Shown in pieces: positions 26,601 to 34,070 of a DNA stretch of 64,000 nucleotides (its first letter is position 1; every line of letters starts with the position of its first letter). Source of the DNA: Actinomycetota bacterium (lineage in GTDB: Bacteria > Actinomycetota > Actinomycetes > Actinomycetales > Microbacteriaceae); contig JAIUPK010000001.1 in NCBI GenBank assembly GCA_020160915.1, positions 403,645-467,644 of the forward strand, read 5' to 3'. The position numbers and the translations under genes are program-made. The notes below the pieces were generated by a model. The model saw nothing but the letters and a program-made list of their open reading frames with translations, made no database searches and was not told the origin of the DNA.

Positions 26601-27224
26601 TTGCTCGAGTTCGTCACCGAAGAACTCCAGCCGCAGCGGATGCTCGTCGGTCGGCGCGAACACATCCACGATGCCACCGCGCACGGCGAACTCACCCCGG
26701 CGCGTGACCATGTCGACGCGCGAGTAGGCGAGATCGACCAGCTTCACGCTGAGGTCGGCGAGGTTGTAGCCGCGACCGCCGCGGGTGAGGGCCACCGGCT
26801 CGATCGAGGTCAGGTTGTCGGCGAGGGGCTGGAGGGCCGCGCGCACGCTGGCCGCGAGCACGAACTGACCGGTCGGGTTCTGCTGCCATGAGGTGATGGC
26901 CCGCAGGGCGGCGATGCGCTTGCCCACCGTCTCGGCGCTCGGGCTGAGCCGCTCGTGTGGGAGGGTCTCCCACGCGGGGAAATCGACGACCGTCGCCGAG
27001 GGCAGGTAGCACTCCAGCGCGCGGGCGAGCGCCTCGGACTCGCGGCCGGTGGCGGTGATCGCGAGGAGTGCGCGCGGGCGGGCATCCGCGGTCAGGAGGC
27101 CGGCGATGAGCGGCGCGCGGAGGCCGTCGACGAGCGAGAAATCGGCGCTTCGGGCGCTCTGCGCAAGGGCACTCTGGAACGTGCGGGCGCGCGAAAGCCC
27201 CGTGATCAATCCGTTCAGAGTCAC
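23595..27224 (-). CDS. mfd: Transcription-repair coupling factor Mfd
   Basis: A 1209-residue translocase that removes stalled RNA polymerase and recruits UvrA. The domains are in order: a UvrB-like N-terminal module (ANTTERMINAL residues 1 to about 350), the RNA-polymerase-interacting domain near residue 530 (GDFVVHNTHGIGKFVELVQ), and a RecG-like helicase with Walker A GDVGYGKTEVAVRAAF (near 691). DEEQ (near 786) and TATPIPRTL follow, with the TRCF C-terminal domain at the end. One feature is odd: residues about 366-391, between the UvrB-like module and the RID, are translated from two head-to-head family A repeats (26053-26125), an in-frame insertion. The rest is intact, so the protein should still work. 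Confidence 0.95.
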   Translation of the reverse strand: MTLNGLITGLSRARTFQSALAQSARSADFSLVDGLRAPLIAGLLTADARPRALLAITATGRESEALARALECYLPSATVVDFPAWETLPHERLSPSAETVGKRIAALRAITSWQQNPTGQFVLAASVRAALQPLADNLTSIEPVALTRGGRGYNLADLSVKLVDLAYSRVDMVTRRGEFAVRGGIVDVFAPTDEHPLRLEFFGDELEQLREFSVADQRSLPGDIDHAELAPSRELLLSEPVRQRAREMQHEFPSLSTMLAKIGEGIPVDGMESLAPALVDRLVPLTHYLPADAAIAVLSPEKVIARAASLVETNREFLAAAWNAATAGAEAPIDLDAGDFVTLASLRESAGNRPWWTMSGFDSGRSSLSSAEGADRNASDLGLDTTASTRPAVDDDDEYVRIDARSVPSFAGQAEGALGHVGDLLHDGWTVAVVAQGHGMLDRAADLLAEHELSGRVVETLPADAEPGVAYLLQASVDAGFEVPEAKLALLSESEFFGRAAGYDTRQVKRLASRRRNVVDPLQLKAGDFVVHNTHGIGKFVELVQREVSTGGRNAIKTQREFLVIEYAPNKRGYPGDKLYVPTDQLDLLTRYVGGEAPALSKMGGSDWAAAKGKARKAVRDIAVELVKLYSARMASKGHAFGPDTPWQRELEEAFAFAETPDQLTTIEEVKADMERPIPMDRLLSGDVGYGKTEVAVRAAFKAVQDGKQVAMIVPTTLLVRQHMETFAERFAGFPVHLRALSRFQTDKESKETIAGLADGTVDVVIGTHRLLSQGIGFKDLGLVIIDEEQRFGVEHKDALKKLKTNVDILAMTATPIPRTLEMAVTGIREMSTLATPPEDRHPILSFVGPYSDRQVAAAIRRELLREGQVFYVHNRVSSINRVASQLAELVPEARIAVAHGQLPEAVLEQVMVDFWERKFDVLVSTTIIETGLDIANANTLIIDRADKYGLSQLHQLRGRVGRGRERAYAYFLYDELKPLSETAHERLNTIAANNELGAGMQIALKDLEIRGAGNLLGGEQSGHIAGVGFDLYLRMIGEAVSTFRGDVAEGQTELRLELPVDAHLPEEYIESERLRLEAYQKLSTASAPTATDDSIDRVLEELTDRYGEPPEQVLNLVAVSRLRRMAQKAGLSEVVVMGDKMRIAPADLADSIQVRLQRMYPGARYHAAAAAVLVPLPPEPTDTQLIEWASGLLVAIFGAETTPAALAE
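26053..26125. repeat. Family A repeat pair inserted in frame inside mfd
   Basis: Unit one (26053-26082) runs GGTCGAGTAG...GTATCGAGACC. Unit two (26093-26125) is inverted and runs CGTTTCGAT...GCTACTCAACG. Ten bases separate them. The reading frame of mfd passes through both without a stop and adds a Ser/Ala/Asp/Thr-rich linker. Confidence 0.8.
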
Positions 27225-27250
27225 CGCACGAGTCTACGTGGGCTCAAGCG

Positions 27251-27368
27251 GGTCGAGCCCGTCGAGACCCCACCCGCGCGGGTCGAGCCCGCCGAGACCT
27301 CACCAGCAAGCGGGTCGAGCCCGTCGAGACCTCACCCGCGCGTCTGGCGGGTCGAGCCCGTCGAGTCC
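27251..27368. repeat. Family B array, four direct copies (left of GIY-YIG gene)
   Basis: Copies of GGTCGAGCCCGTCGAGACC or a one-base variant start at 27251, 27281, 27313 and 27350, separated by 11-18 bp of similar CTCACCCGCGCG-type sequence. The array lies between the mfd start and the 3' end of the GIY-YIG gene. The opposite orientation appears on the other side of that gene. Confidence 0.85.
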
Positions 27369-27414
27369 TCGCCGGAGCCAGCCGGAACGACCCACAGCGA
27401 CTCGCCGGGTGCGC

Positions 27415-27699
27415 CTACTCGGCTCGTTTGGGTCTGCTCAGCGCCGGGAGATCACCGAACCGACCCTCGATGAGCGCCAGCCGCTTCGCGCGGCTCCATC
27501 CCTGCAGCTGTTTCTCGCGGGCCCAGGCATCATCGATCCGGTCGAACTCCTGGAACCAGACAAGCGTGACCGGCTGGCGCTTGGCGGTGTACGCGCCACC
27601 GAGACCGAGCACGTGCTGGCCGAGGCGGGCCTCCAGGGATCGAGCACTACCGACGTAGTACGAGCCGTCGCCGCACTGGAGCATGTAGGTGAAGGCCAT
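27415..27699 (-). CDS. Small GIY-YIG nuclease (UPF0213/YhbQ-like)
   Basis: A 94-residue single-domain GIY-YIG protein. TYMLQCGDGSYYVG carries the GIY/YIG strands, SARSLEARLGQH the conserved Arg helix, and the C-terminal half the family helix with EKQLQGWSRAKRLALI. The family cleaves or binds branched or single-stranded DNA; cellular roles are poorly known. The ATG at 27699 starts the domain exactly. An upstream extension of the frame is encoded by the repeats and is Ser/Pro/Arg-rich, so I exclude it. The gene is enclosed by family B arrays in opposite orientations (four copies left, three right). This resembles a cassette and raises the question of whether the protein acts on the repeats. Confidence 0.87.
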   Translation of the reverse strand: MAFTYMLQCGDGSYYVGSARSLEARLGQHVLGLGGAYTAKRQPVTLVWFQEFDRIDDAWAREKQLQGWSRAKRLALIEGRFGDLPALSRPKRAE

Positions 27700-27782
27700 C
27701 GGTTCAGGATGCCGATCTCCGAAGCTCCAATAGTTCTTCGTCGCCGGGCTGTGGAGAACGATCCAACTGCTGGCGCTGGTGA

Positions 27783-27877
27783 GGTCTCGACGGGCTCGAC
27801 CCGCCGGACACCGGTGGTGAGGTCTCGACGGGCTCGACCCGCCGGACACCGCTGGTGACGTCTCGACGGGCTCGACC
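27783..27877. repeat. Family B array, three copies, inverted relative to the left array
   Basis: GGTCTCGACGGGCTCGACC copies start at 27783, 27821 and 27859 (the last with its first base changed), with an exact 38-bp period and shared spacer sequence CGCCGGACACC. The array ends 12 bp before the pth stop codon. Confidence 0.85.
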
Positions 27878-27889
27878 CGCCTTGGCGGG

Positions 27890-28477
27890 CTACTCGCGCG
27901 GGGAGTGGAACTTGAGCTGGGCTGCGGTGAGTCCGTCGCTGGCGATGAGCTCGGTGGCATCCGCCGCGTCGCTCAACAACGAGGGCAGCACCTCGCGTTC
28001 TACCCCGGTGAAGTCCTTGAGCACGAAGTCGGCCGCGGGCTGGCGACCGGGCGGGCGACCGATGCCGATGCGCACGCGCGTGAAGTCGCCGGTGCCGGTG
28101 GCCGCGATGATGTCGCGCAGGCCGTTGTGTCCACCGTGCCCGCCGCCGAACTTCAGGCGCACGCTGTCGAACGGGATGTCCAGCTCGTCGTGCAGCACGA
28201 TCAGTCGCGCGGGAGGCACCTTGTAGAACCGCAGCAGCGCTGCGACCGGACCGCCGGACACGTTCATGTAGGTGTTGGGCTTGGCCAGTACCAGCTTCGG
28301 CCCCGCCGCAAAACTGCGCCCCTCGGCGACGGCCGCGTTGGCCTTGTGGTTCTTGAAACTCAGGGATGCCCGATCGGCCAGCTGCGCGAGAGCCATCTGC
28401 CCGACATTGTGACGATTGCCGGCGTAGCCGGGCCCGGGGTTACCGAGCCCGACTACCAGCCAGGTGTCGTCGTCCAC
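27890..28477 (-). CDS. pth: Peptidyl-tRNA hydrolase
   Basis: A 195-residue Pth. The substrate-binding and catalytic sequence GLGNPGPGYAGNRHNVGQM is near the N-terminus (catalytic His about residue 23). KPNTYMNVSGGPV, HDELDIPFDSVRLKFGGGHGGHNGLRDI and RVRIGIGRPPGR follow. It recycles peptidyl-tRNAs released from stalled ribosomes. The start is GTG 28477; the gene follows rplY closely, as is common in actinobacteria. The 3' end abuts the family B array. Nothing appears missing. Confidence 0.95.
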   Translation of the reverse strand: MDDDTWLVVGLGNPGPGYAGNRHNVGQMALAQLADRASLSFKNHKANAAVAEGRSFAAGPKLVLAKPNTYMNVSGGPVAALLRFYKVPPARLIVLHDELDIPFDSVRLKFGGGHGGHNGLRDIIAATGTGDFTRVRIGIGRPPGRQPAADFVLKDFTGVEREVLPSLLSDAADATELIASDGLTAAQLKFHSPRE

Positions 28478-28497
28478 GACCCGTCTGCCAAAGATGG

Positions 28498-29151
28498 CTA
28501 CTCGGCGTCCTCGGCGGCGGCAGCCGCAGCAGCAGACTGGGCGGCACCCTCAGCGGCGAGCGCGGCGTCGGCCTCCTGGTCGGCGGCGCTGGCGGCCTGC
28601 GGGTGGGTGATTCCGACGATGAGCAGCTCGGGGTCGGAGAGCAGGGTTGCACCGGTCGGCAGCACGAGGTCCTTGGCCGTGATGTGCGTACCCTCGGTGA
28701 GTCCCTCGATGTCGACAACCACACGCTCGGGGATGTGGGTGGCTTCGACCTCGAGCGAGATCGTCTGGGCGTCGAGCATGGCGATCGTGCCGGAGAACGA
28801 CTCGCCCTCGAGGTGCACGGGCACGTCGACAGTGACCTTCTCACCCTTGCGCACGACGATGAGGTCGATGTGCTCGATGATCTGGCGCACCGGGTCCTTC
28901 TGCACGTCCTTGACGAGGGCCAGCTGAGTCTTGCCCTGGATGTCGAGCTCCAGCACCTGGTTGGACTTGCGCAGGATCAATGCGACCTCGTGGCCCGGCA
29001 GCGTGACGTGCTGCGGCTCGGTGCCGTGACCGTAGATGACGGCCGGGATCTTGCCATTGGCGCGGATCTTGCGCGCCGCACCCTTGCCGAAGCTGTCGCG
29101 GATCTCCGTGACGAGGTGGTTGCTCTGCTCTGCCTTTGCCTTGTCGGCCAT
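28498..29151 (-). CDS. rplY: Ribosomal protein bL25 (CTC/TL5 form)
   Basis: A 217-residue long-form L25 that binds 5S rRNA. The N-terminal L25 domain (residues 6-95, with RDSFGKGAARKIRANGKIPAVIYGHG) is followed by the TL5/CTC beta domain (about 100-190). An Ala/Glu-rich tail ends the protein. The ATG at 29151 is preceded by AAGGAGA at ideal spacing. It forms a conserved pair with pth downstream (20 bp gap). It is also known as a general stress protein homologue in other bacteria. Confidence 0.96.
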   Translation of the reverse strand: MADKAKAEQSNHLVTEIRDSFGKGAARKIRANGKIPAVIYGHGTEPQHVTLPGHEVALILRKSNQVLELDIQGKTQLALVKDVQKDPVRQIIEHIDLIVVRKGEKVTVDVPVHLEGESFSGTIAMLDAQTISLEVEATHIPERVVVDIEGLTEGTHITAKDLVLPTGATLLSDPELLIVGITHPQAASAADQEADAALAAEGAAQSAAAAAAAEDAE

Positions 29152-29281
29152 GATGAATCTCCTTGGGCGATGCTCGCCCGGTAGTGGTCAATGTTCAACT
29201 CGAACGCCGCAGCGTGAGGAAAAGCCCGCCGGACTCGCCCACCGCGTCGATAACGGATGCGGGTGCATCCCTCGCCGAAGT

Positions 29282-29782
29282 TCAGTGCGTGAGTCTATCA
29301 GCGATTTCTGCGACGATCTCGCCGGGATCCTGGTCGATGCCGACGGTGAAGCCCGGTTCGTCAGCCTGCAGCGGCTCGAGGGTTGCGAGCTGGGAGTCCA
29401 GAAGGGTCGAGGGCATGAAGTGCTCGGTGCGCGCCCCGATGCGTTGTGCGAGCAACTCCCGCGAGCCATCGAGCTGCACGAACAACGCCCCCGGCGCCTC
29501 GGCCAGGATCGCCTCCCGGTAGCCGCGCTTGAGCGCCGAACAGGCGACGACAAGCCCGGTGGCGGATGCCGCGGCGAGCGCCTGCCCCACGAGTGCGAGC
29601 CACGGCCACCGGTCGCCGTCGGTCAGGGGCACGCCCGCCGACATCTTGGCGACGTTGGATGCGGGGTGCAGGTCGTCCGCGTCGATGAACGGCACCCCGA
29701 GGTGGTCGGCCAGCAGTGACCCGATGGTGGACTTGCCCGAGCCGCTCACACCCATGACGACGATGAGCGGGGGCCGGGGCAT
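29282..29782 (-). CDS. gntK: Gluconokinase
   Basis: A 166-residue carbohydrate kinase of the GntK family. Walker A GVSGSGKST is at residues 11-19, substrate-binding FIDADDLHP at about 32-40, and CSALKRGYRE near residue 80 is characteristic. It phosphorylates gluconate to 6-phosphogluconate. The gnd gene, whose product uses that compound, is divergently encoded about 90 bp away, so the two form a gluconate-to-pentose-phosphate unit. I start at ATG 29782; a longer frame upstream opposes gnd and is not coding. No membrane gluconate permease is adjacent. Confidence 0.93.
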   Translation of the reverse strand: MPRPPLIVVMGVSGSGKSTIGSLLADHLGVPFIDADDLHPASNVAKMSAGVPLTDGDRWPWLALVGQALAAASATGLVVACSALKRGYREAILAEAPGALFVQLDGSRELLAQRIGARTEHFMPSTLLDSQLATLEPLQADEPGFTVGIDQDPGEIVAEIADRLTH

Positions 29783-29811
29783 CCCCCCACGATAGCGATA
29801 GCCTGTTCCCT

Positions 29812-29844
29812 GGTCTCGATACGCCGCTTCGCGGCTACTCGACC
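29812..29844. repeat. Family A repeat between gntK and gnd
   Basis: One 33-bp unit (GGTCTCGATAC, then CGCTTCGCGG, then CTACTCGACC), located in the divergent promoter region between gluconokinase and 6-phosphogluconate dehydrogenase. Its hairpin would lie in the leader or promoter of gnd. Confidence 0.8.
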
Positions 29845-29870
29845 CGCGGACATCGAGGGAGAAGCACACA

Positions 29871-31319
29871 GTGGCACAGGCGAACATCGGCGTTGTCGGA
29901 CTTGCGGTGATGGGATCCAACCTCGCCCGCAACCTCGCGAGCCGCGAGGGCAACACGGTCGCGGTGTACAACCGCACCTGGGCGCGCACCGAGACCCTCC
30001 TCGAGGAGCACCCCGAGGCGGGCTTCATCGCATCGAAGACGATCGAAGAGTTCGCCGCGTCGCTGGCCAAGCCCCGCACCGCGCTGATCATGGTGCAGGC
30101 GGGCAAGGGCACCGACGCCGTCATCGACGAACTCGTCGCGGTCTTCGAGCCGGGCGACATCATCGTCGACGGCGGCAACGCCCTGTTCACCGACACGATC
30201 CGCCGCGAGAAGGCGGTGCGCGAGACTGGAATCAACTTCGTCGGCGCCGGCATCTCGGGCGGCGAGGAGGGTGCTCTCAACGGCCCCTCGATCATGCCCG
30301 GCGGCTCGGATGAGTCGTGGGTGACGCTCGGCCCCATCCTCAAGTCGATCGCCGCCATCGCCGAGGGCGAGCCCTGTGTCACGCACGTGGGACACGACGG
30401 CGCCGGCCACTTCGTCAAGATGATCCACAACGGCATCGAGTACGCCGACATGCAGCTCATCGCCGAGGCGTACGACCTGATCCGTCGCGGCACCGGCAAG
30501 ACCCCCGCCGAGATCTCGGAGATCTTCACCGAGTGGAACAAGGGCGAGCTCGAGAGCTACCTCATCGAGATCACCGCAGAGGTGCTGAAGCAGGTTGACG
30601 CGAAGACCGGCAAACCGCTCGTCGACGTGATCACCGATCAGGCCGGCTCGAAGGGCACCGGAGTCTGGACCGTGCAGACCGCGCTCGACTTGGGCATCCC
30701 GGTGTCGGGTATCGCTGAGGCGGTGTTCGCGCGGGCGCTGTCGTCTAAGCCGGCGCAGCGTGCCGCCGCGGCATCCCTGCCCGGTCCGTCGGAAGACAGT
30801 TGGAAGCCCGGCGACCCCGACGCCTTCATCGAGGGCGTGCGCCTCGCGCTGTACGCGTCGAAGGTGATCGCCTACAGCCAGGGCTTCGACGCGATCGTCG
30901 CCGGTGCCGAGCAGTACGGCTGGGACATCAAGAAGGGCGAGATCGCGAAGATCTGGCGCGGGGGCTGCATCATCCGGGCCGCCTTCCTCAACCGCATCAC
31001 GGAGGCCTACGCCGAGAACCCGGGGCTTGTCGCCCTGGTGACTGCGCCGTTCTTCGTCGACGTGATGGCCAAGGCACAGACCGCGTGGCGCAATGTCGTC
31101 GCGGATGCCGCGCACGCCGGCATCCCGACCCCCGCGTTCTCCAGCTCCCTCGCCTACTACGACGGACTTCGTGCCGACCGCCTGCCGGCAGCCCTCGTGC
31201 AGGGCCAGCGCGACTTCTTCGGTGCACACACCTACCAGCGCGTCGACATGGCGGGCACCTTCCACACACTGTGGTCAGGCGACCGCACCGAGGTGGAGTC
31301 GGCGGGCAGCAGCCACTGA
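29871..31319 (+). CDS. gnd: 6-Phosphogluconate dehydrogenase (decarboxylating)
   Basis: A 482-residue enzyme of the pentose phosphate pathway that oxidises 6-phosphogluconate to ribulose 5-phosphate with NADP+. The N-terminal Rossmann motif GVVGLAVMGSNLARN, the substrate motif GAGISGGEEGALNGPSIMPGG, catalytic GHFVKMIHNGIEY (Lys and Glu), and the C-terminal GQRDFFGAHTYQR loop are all present. The start is GTG 29871 with GAGGGAGAAG upstream. It is divergent from gntK, which makes its substrate. Length and motifs are normal for the long form. Confidence 0.97.
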   Translation: MAQANIGVVGLAVMGSNLARNLASREGNTVAVYNRTWARTETLLEEHPEAGFIASKTIEEFAASLAKPRTALIMVQAGKGTDAVIDELVAVFEPGDIIVDGGNALFTDTIRREKAVRETGINFVGAGISGGEEGALNGPSIMPGGSDESWVTLGPILKSIAAIAEGEPCVTHVGHDGAGHFVKMIHNGIEYADMQLIAEAYDLIRRGTGKTPAEISEIFTEWNKGELESYLIEITAEVLKQVDAKTGKPLVDVITDQAGSKGTGVWTVQTALDLGIPVSGIAEAVFARALSSKPAQRAAAASLPGPSEDSWKPGDPDAFIEGVRLALYASKVIAYSQGFDAIVAGAEQYGWDIKKGEIAKIWRGGCIIRAAFLNRITEAYAENPGLVALVTAPFFVDVMAKAQTAWRNVVADAAHAGIPTPAFSSSLAYYDGLRADRLPAALVQGQRDFFGAHTYQRVDMAGTFHTLWSGDRTEVESAGSSH

Positions 31320-31353
31320 CGATGGCGCTGCTCGGCCGAGGAGAAGGCCGGCG

Positions 31354-32106
31354 TCAGGACTTTCGCACCCTCAGGTGGGTCAGGCCGCCATCGACATCGA
31401 GAACCGTTCCTGTCGTCGATCCGGATGCCGGACTCGCGAGATAGGCGATGGCCCCGGCGACCTCCTCCGGAGTGACCATGCGACCGGTCGCCTGGCGTGC
31501 GTCGAGAGCGGCTCGCTCCTTCACCGGATCCTCGAACTGAGTGAGGAACTTCTCCACGAACGGTGTGAACACCGTTCCGGGGCTCACCGCATTCACCCGT
31601 ACGCCGTCGGCGATGTGATCCGTGGCCATGGCGAACGTGAGCGACAGCACGGCCCCCTTCGATGCCGAGTAGAGCGCGCGCTGCGGCAGTCCGTTGAGCG
31701 CGGCGATGGACGCGAGGTTCACCACGGCCGCGTGCCCGCTGCGTCGCAGCCACGGGAGCGCGGCCGCGGTCACACGCGCCATCCCCGTCACGTTGATGTC
31801 GAGCACCCGGGCCCACTCGGCGTCGGCGGTCTCCTCGACCGTTCCGATCGCGCTGATGCCCGCGTTGTTGATCACGATGTCGATGCCGCCGAGGGCGTCC
31901 GCGATCGCGGCGATCGCAGCATCCACCGAGTGACGATCGGCCACGTTGCCGACGAAGCCGTACAGGCGATCGTCGAGACCGTCGATCGTGAGGTCGAGCA
32001 CGGCCACCGTGGCGCCGCGGTCGGCGAGCGTGTGCGCCGTCGCCAGGCCGATTCCGGATGCGCCGCCCGTGACGACAGCGACGAGGCCGTCGAATTCGCC
32101 GCTCAC
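31354..32106 (-). CDS. SDR oxidoreductase, possibly for a 2-keto-3-deoxy sugar acid
   Basis: A 250-residue classical SDR. It has the cofactor motif TGGASGIG (residues 14-21), NNAG, a catalytic Ser in NLASIAALN, and YSASK (Tyr/Lys). It follows a FAH-family hydrolase gene with a 4-bp overlap. A pair consisting of an SDR and a FAH hydrolase is the arrangement of the non-phosphorylative L-fucose/L-rhamnose routes, where the SDR oxidises 2-keto-3-deoxy-fuconate (or rhamnonate). That assignment is inferred from context. General 3-oxoacyl or sugar dehydrogenases share the same motifs. Confidence 0.85.
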   Translation of the reverse strand: MSGEFDGLVAVVTGGASGIGLATAHTLADRGATVAVLDLTIDGLDDRLYGFVGNVADRHSVDAAIAAIADALGGIDIVINNAGISAIGTVEETADAEWARVLDINVTGMARVTAAALPWLRRSGHAAVVNLASIAALNGLPQRALYSASKGAVLSLTFAMATDHIADGVRVNAVSPGTVFTPFVEKFLTQFEDPVKERAALDARQATGRMVTPEEVAGAIAYLASPASGSTTGTVLDVDGGLTHLRVRKS

Positions 32107-32951
32107 GCCTGCGCCACCGTCTGCTTGGCGCGACCGAGGCCATCGATCTCAAGCTCCACGACATCTCCGGGCTTCAGGTACGGCTTGTCGGGCATTCCGA
32201 GCGCGACGCCGGCGGGCGTGCCGGTGTTCACGACATCGCCGGGGCGAAGCACCATGTACTGACTGAGGTACCAGATGATGTGGTCGATGGGGAAGATCAT
32301 CGTCGCGGTCGTGCCGTTCTGGCGCGGAGTGCCGTTCACCCAGAGTCGAAGCCCGAGAGCCTGTGGGGCGGCGATCTCGTCTGCTGGCACCAGCTCGGGG
32401 CCGAACGGATTGAAGGTCTCACAACTCTTGCCGAGGTCCCACTGCCCGCTGCGTTCGAGTTGGAACTCACGCTCGGACACGTCGTGCGAAACCGCGTAGC
32501 CCGCGATGACAGATGCCGAGTCCGCCGGTGAGTCGAGGTAGCGCGCTTCACGCCCGATGACGACGCCCAGTTCCACCTCCCAGTCGGTCTTGACCGACCG
32601 GCGCGGAATCAGCACATCGTCGTAGGGGCCGACCAGTGTCGAGGGGTCCTTCATGAAGACCACCGGTTCGGCGGGGATCGCCAGGCCGCTCTCCGCGGCG
32701 TGGTCGCTGTAGTTGAGGCCGATGCAGACGATCTTGCCGGGCTGGGCTATCGGAGCGCCGATCCGCATGCCGGTCTCGTCAACTACAGGAAGGGACCCGG
32801 CCGAGTGGGCCGCTCGCGCGGCGAGAATGCCCCCGGAACTCAGGAACGCGCCATCGATGTCGGCCGTGAGGGAGCGCAGGTCAAACGCCGCACCGTCCGC
32901 GCGATAGACGGGGATCTCGGAACCCGCGGGGCCTAGTCTCGCGAAACTCAT
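32103..32951 (-). CDS. Fumarylacetoacetate hydrolase family enzyme
   Basis: A 282-residue FAH-family protein. It has a variable N-terminal domain, then IVCIGLNYSDHAAESG, the metal-binding residues in DWEVELGVVIG, and KSCETFNPFGPELV. The C-terminal DVVNTGTPAGVALGM signature is also present. Members hydrolyse C-C bonds of 1,3-diketo acids using Mg2+. Next to an SDR, the likely substrate is a 2,4-diketo-3-deoxy sugar acid, giving pyruvate and a hydroxy acid; ureidoglycolate lyase-like annotation is an alternative. It is the first gene of the leftward half of a divergent catabolic cluster. Confidence 0.87.
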   Translation of the reverse strand: MSFARLGPAGSEIPVYRADGAAFDLRSLTADIDGAFLSSGGILAARAAHSAGSLPVVDETGMRIGAPIAQPGKIVCIGLNYSDHAAESGLAIPAEPVVFMKDPSTLVGPYDDVLIPRRSVKTDWEVELGVVIGREARYLDSPADSASVIAGYAVSHDVSEREFQLERSGQWDLGKSCETFNPFGPELVPADEIAAPQALGLRLWVNGTPRQNGTTATMIFPIDHIIWYLSQYMVLRPGDVVNTGTPAGVALGMPDKPYLKPGDVVELEIDGLGRAKQTVAQA

Positions 32952-33047
32952 GTCGTACTCCTTTGTCCGTCGCCCGCTTACCTTATTCGACCGATGCGAC
33001 CATACTAGACATCATACGAATAACGAATTACGACTAGGAGTGCGTCA
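32952..33047. promoter_or_regulatory. Divergent promoter of the sugar-acid catabolic genes
   Basis: This 96-bp gap is clearly A+T-richer than its surroundings. TTATTCG at 32983-32989 and the complementary CGAATAACGAAT at 33017-33028 provide three copies of an ATTCG-type element, two of them forming an inverted pair spaced by 27 bp. A -10-like TAGTAT is visible on the minus strand. This fits an operator for a GntR/IclR/LacI-type regulator, but no regulator gene is adjacent. Confidence 0.5.
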
Positions 33048-34070
33048 GTGCTGACAGCCAACTACGTGGGCGACCACACCATCAGTATTCGCGAAGCCGA
33101 CGCGGTCGATCCAGGTCGGGGCCAAGTACAGATCGCCGTCGCCTATACCGGACTGTGTGGCACCGACCTGCACGTCGTCCACGGCACCATGGATGCGCGG
33201 GTGAGCACTCCCCTGATCTTCGGCCACGAGATGAGCGGCACCATCGCGGCGATCGGTGAGGGCGTCGCCGGCTGGACAGTGGGTGACGCCGTGACGGTCA
33301 TGCCGCTGGACTGGGATGGCACCTGCCCGGCCTGTCTCGCCGGCAACCAGCACATCTGCCAGAACCTGAACTTCATCGGGATCGACTCGCCCGGCTCGCT
33401 CCAGAAGCTGTGGAACGTGTCCGCCGACGTACTCGTGCGCCTTCCCGAGGGCCTCCGCCTCGATCACGCCGCCCTCATCGAGCCGGTCGCTGTCGCGGTC
33501 CACGACGTGCGTCGGTCGAACCTCGCGGCCGGCGAGAAAGTTGTCGTCATCGGCGGCGGCCCGATCGGTGTTCTGATCGCCACTGTGGCCCGCGAGTTCG
33601 GCGGCGACGTCGCGGTCATCGAACTCGATCCCCACCGGCGAGCGCAGATCAGCGAACTCGGATTCACGACGATCGATCCGCGCGAGGTGGATCAGGTGGC
33701 CTGGGTCACGGAGTGGACCCAGAACGCGGGGGCCGACGTCGTGTTCGAGGTGTCCGGCGCCGCCGCAGCCGTGCTCGGAGCGACCGACCTCGCCAAGGTG
33801 CGGGGCACCATCGTGGTGGTCGCGATCCACCCCACCCCCCGGGAGATCAACCTGCAGCGGGTGTTCTGGCGCGAGCTGAGCATCCTGGGTGCCCGGGTCT
33901 ACCAGCGTCAGGACTTCGAGACCGCGGCCGAGTTGCTCGAGCATGGCGCGATCCCCGCCGACCTGCTGATCACCAGGATCGTGCCGCTGACCGAAACCCA
34001 GGCGGCCTTCGCCGACCTCGAAGCGGGGCGCGCGATGAAGATCCTCGTGGATGTGGCGGGCCAGAAGTGA
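33048..34070 (+). CDS. Zinc-dependent medium-chain alcohol/polyol dehydrogenase
   Basis: A 340-residue MDR protein. The catalytic zinc ligands are Cys37 (GLCGTDLH), His60 and Glu61 (FGHEMSG). The structural zinc loop reads DGTCPACLAGNQHIC (Asp90, Cys93, Cys96, Cys104): the first of the four usual cysteines is replaced by Asp. A Rossmann motif VIGGGPIG follows. Relatives include sorbitol/iditol and threonine dehydrogenases. The start is GTG 33048 with TAGGAG 8-9 nt upstream. It is coupled (4-bp overlap) to an SDR of the KduD type, so it probably oxidises a polyol or sugar acid in the same route as the divergent FAH-SDR pair. Confidence 0.87.
   Translation: MLTANYVGDHTISIREADAVDPGRGQVQIAVAYTGLCGTDLHVVHGTMDARVSTPLIFGHEMSGTIAAIGEGVAGWTVGDAVTVMPLDWDGTCPACLAGNQHICQNLNFIGIDSPGSLQKLWNVSADVLVRLPEGLRLDHAALIEPVAVAVHDVRRSNLAAGEKVVVIGGGPIGVLIATVAREFGGDVAVIELDPHRRAQISELGFTTIDPREVDQVAWVTEWTQNAGADVVFEVSGAAAAVLGATDLAKVRGTIVVVAIHPTPREINLQRVFWRELSILGARVYQRQDFETAAELLEHGAIPADLLITRIVPLTETQAAFADLEAGRAMKILVDVAGQK

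Noticed and set aside
27251-27877. CRISPR array
   Set aside because: The 19-bp units are separated by only 11-19 bp of related sequence, occur in opposite orientations around a gene, and also exist as scattered singles; no cas genes are present.
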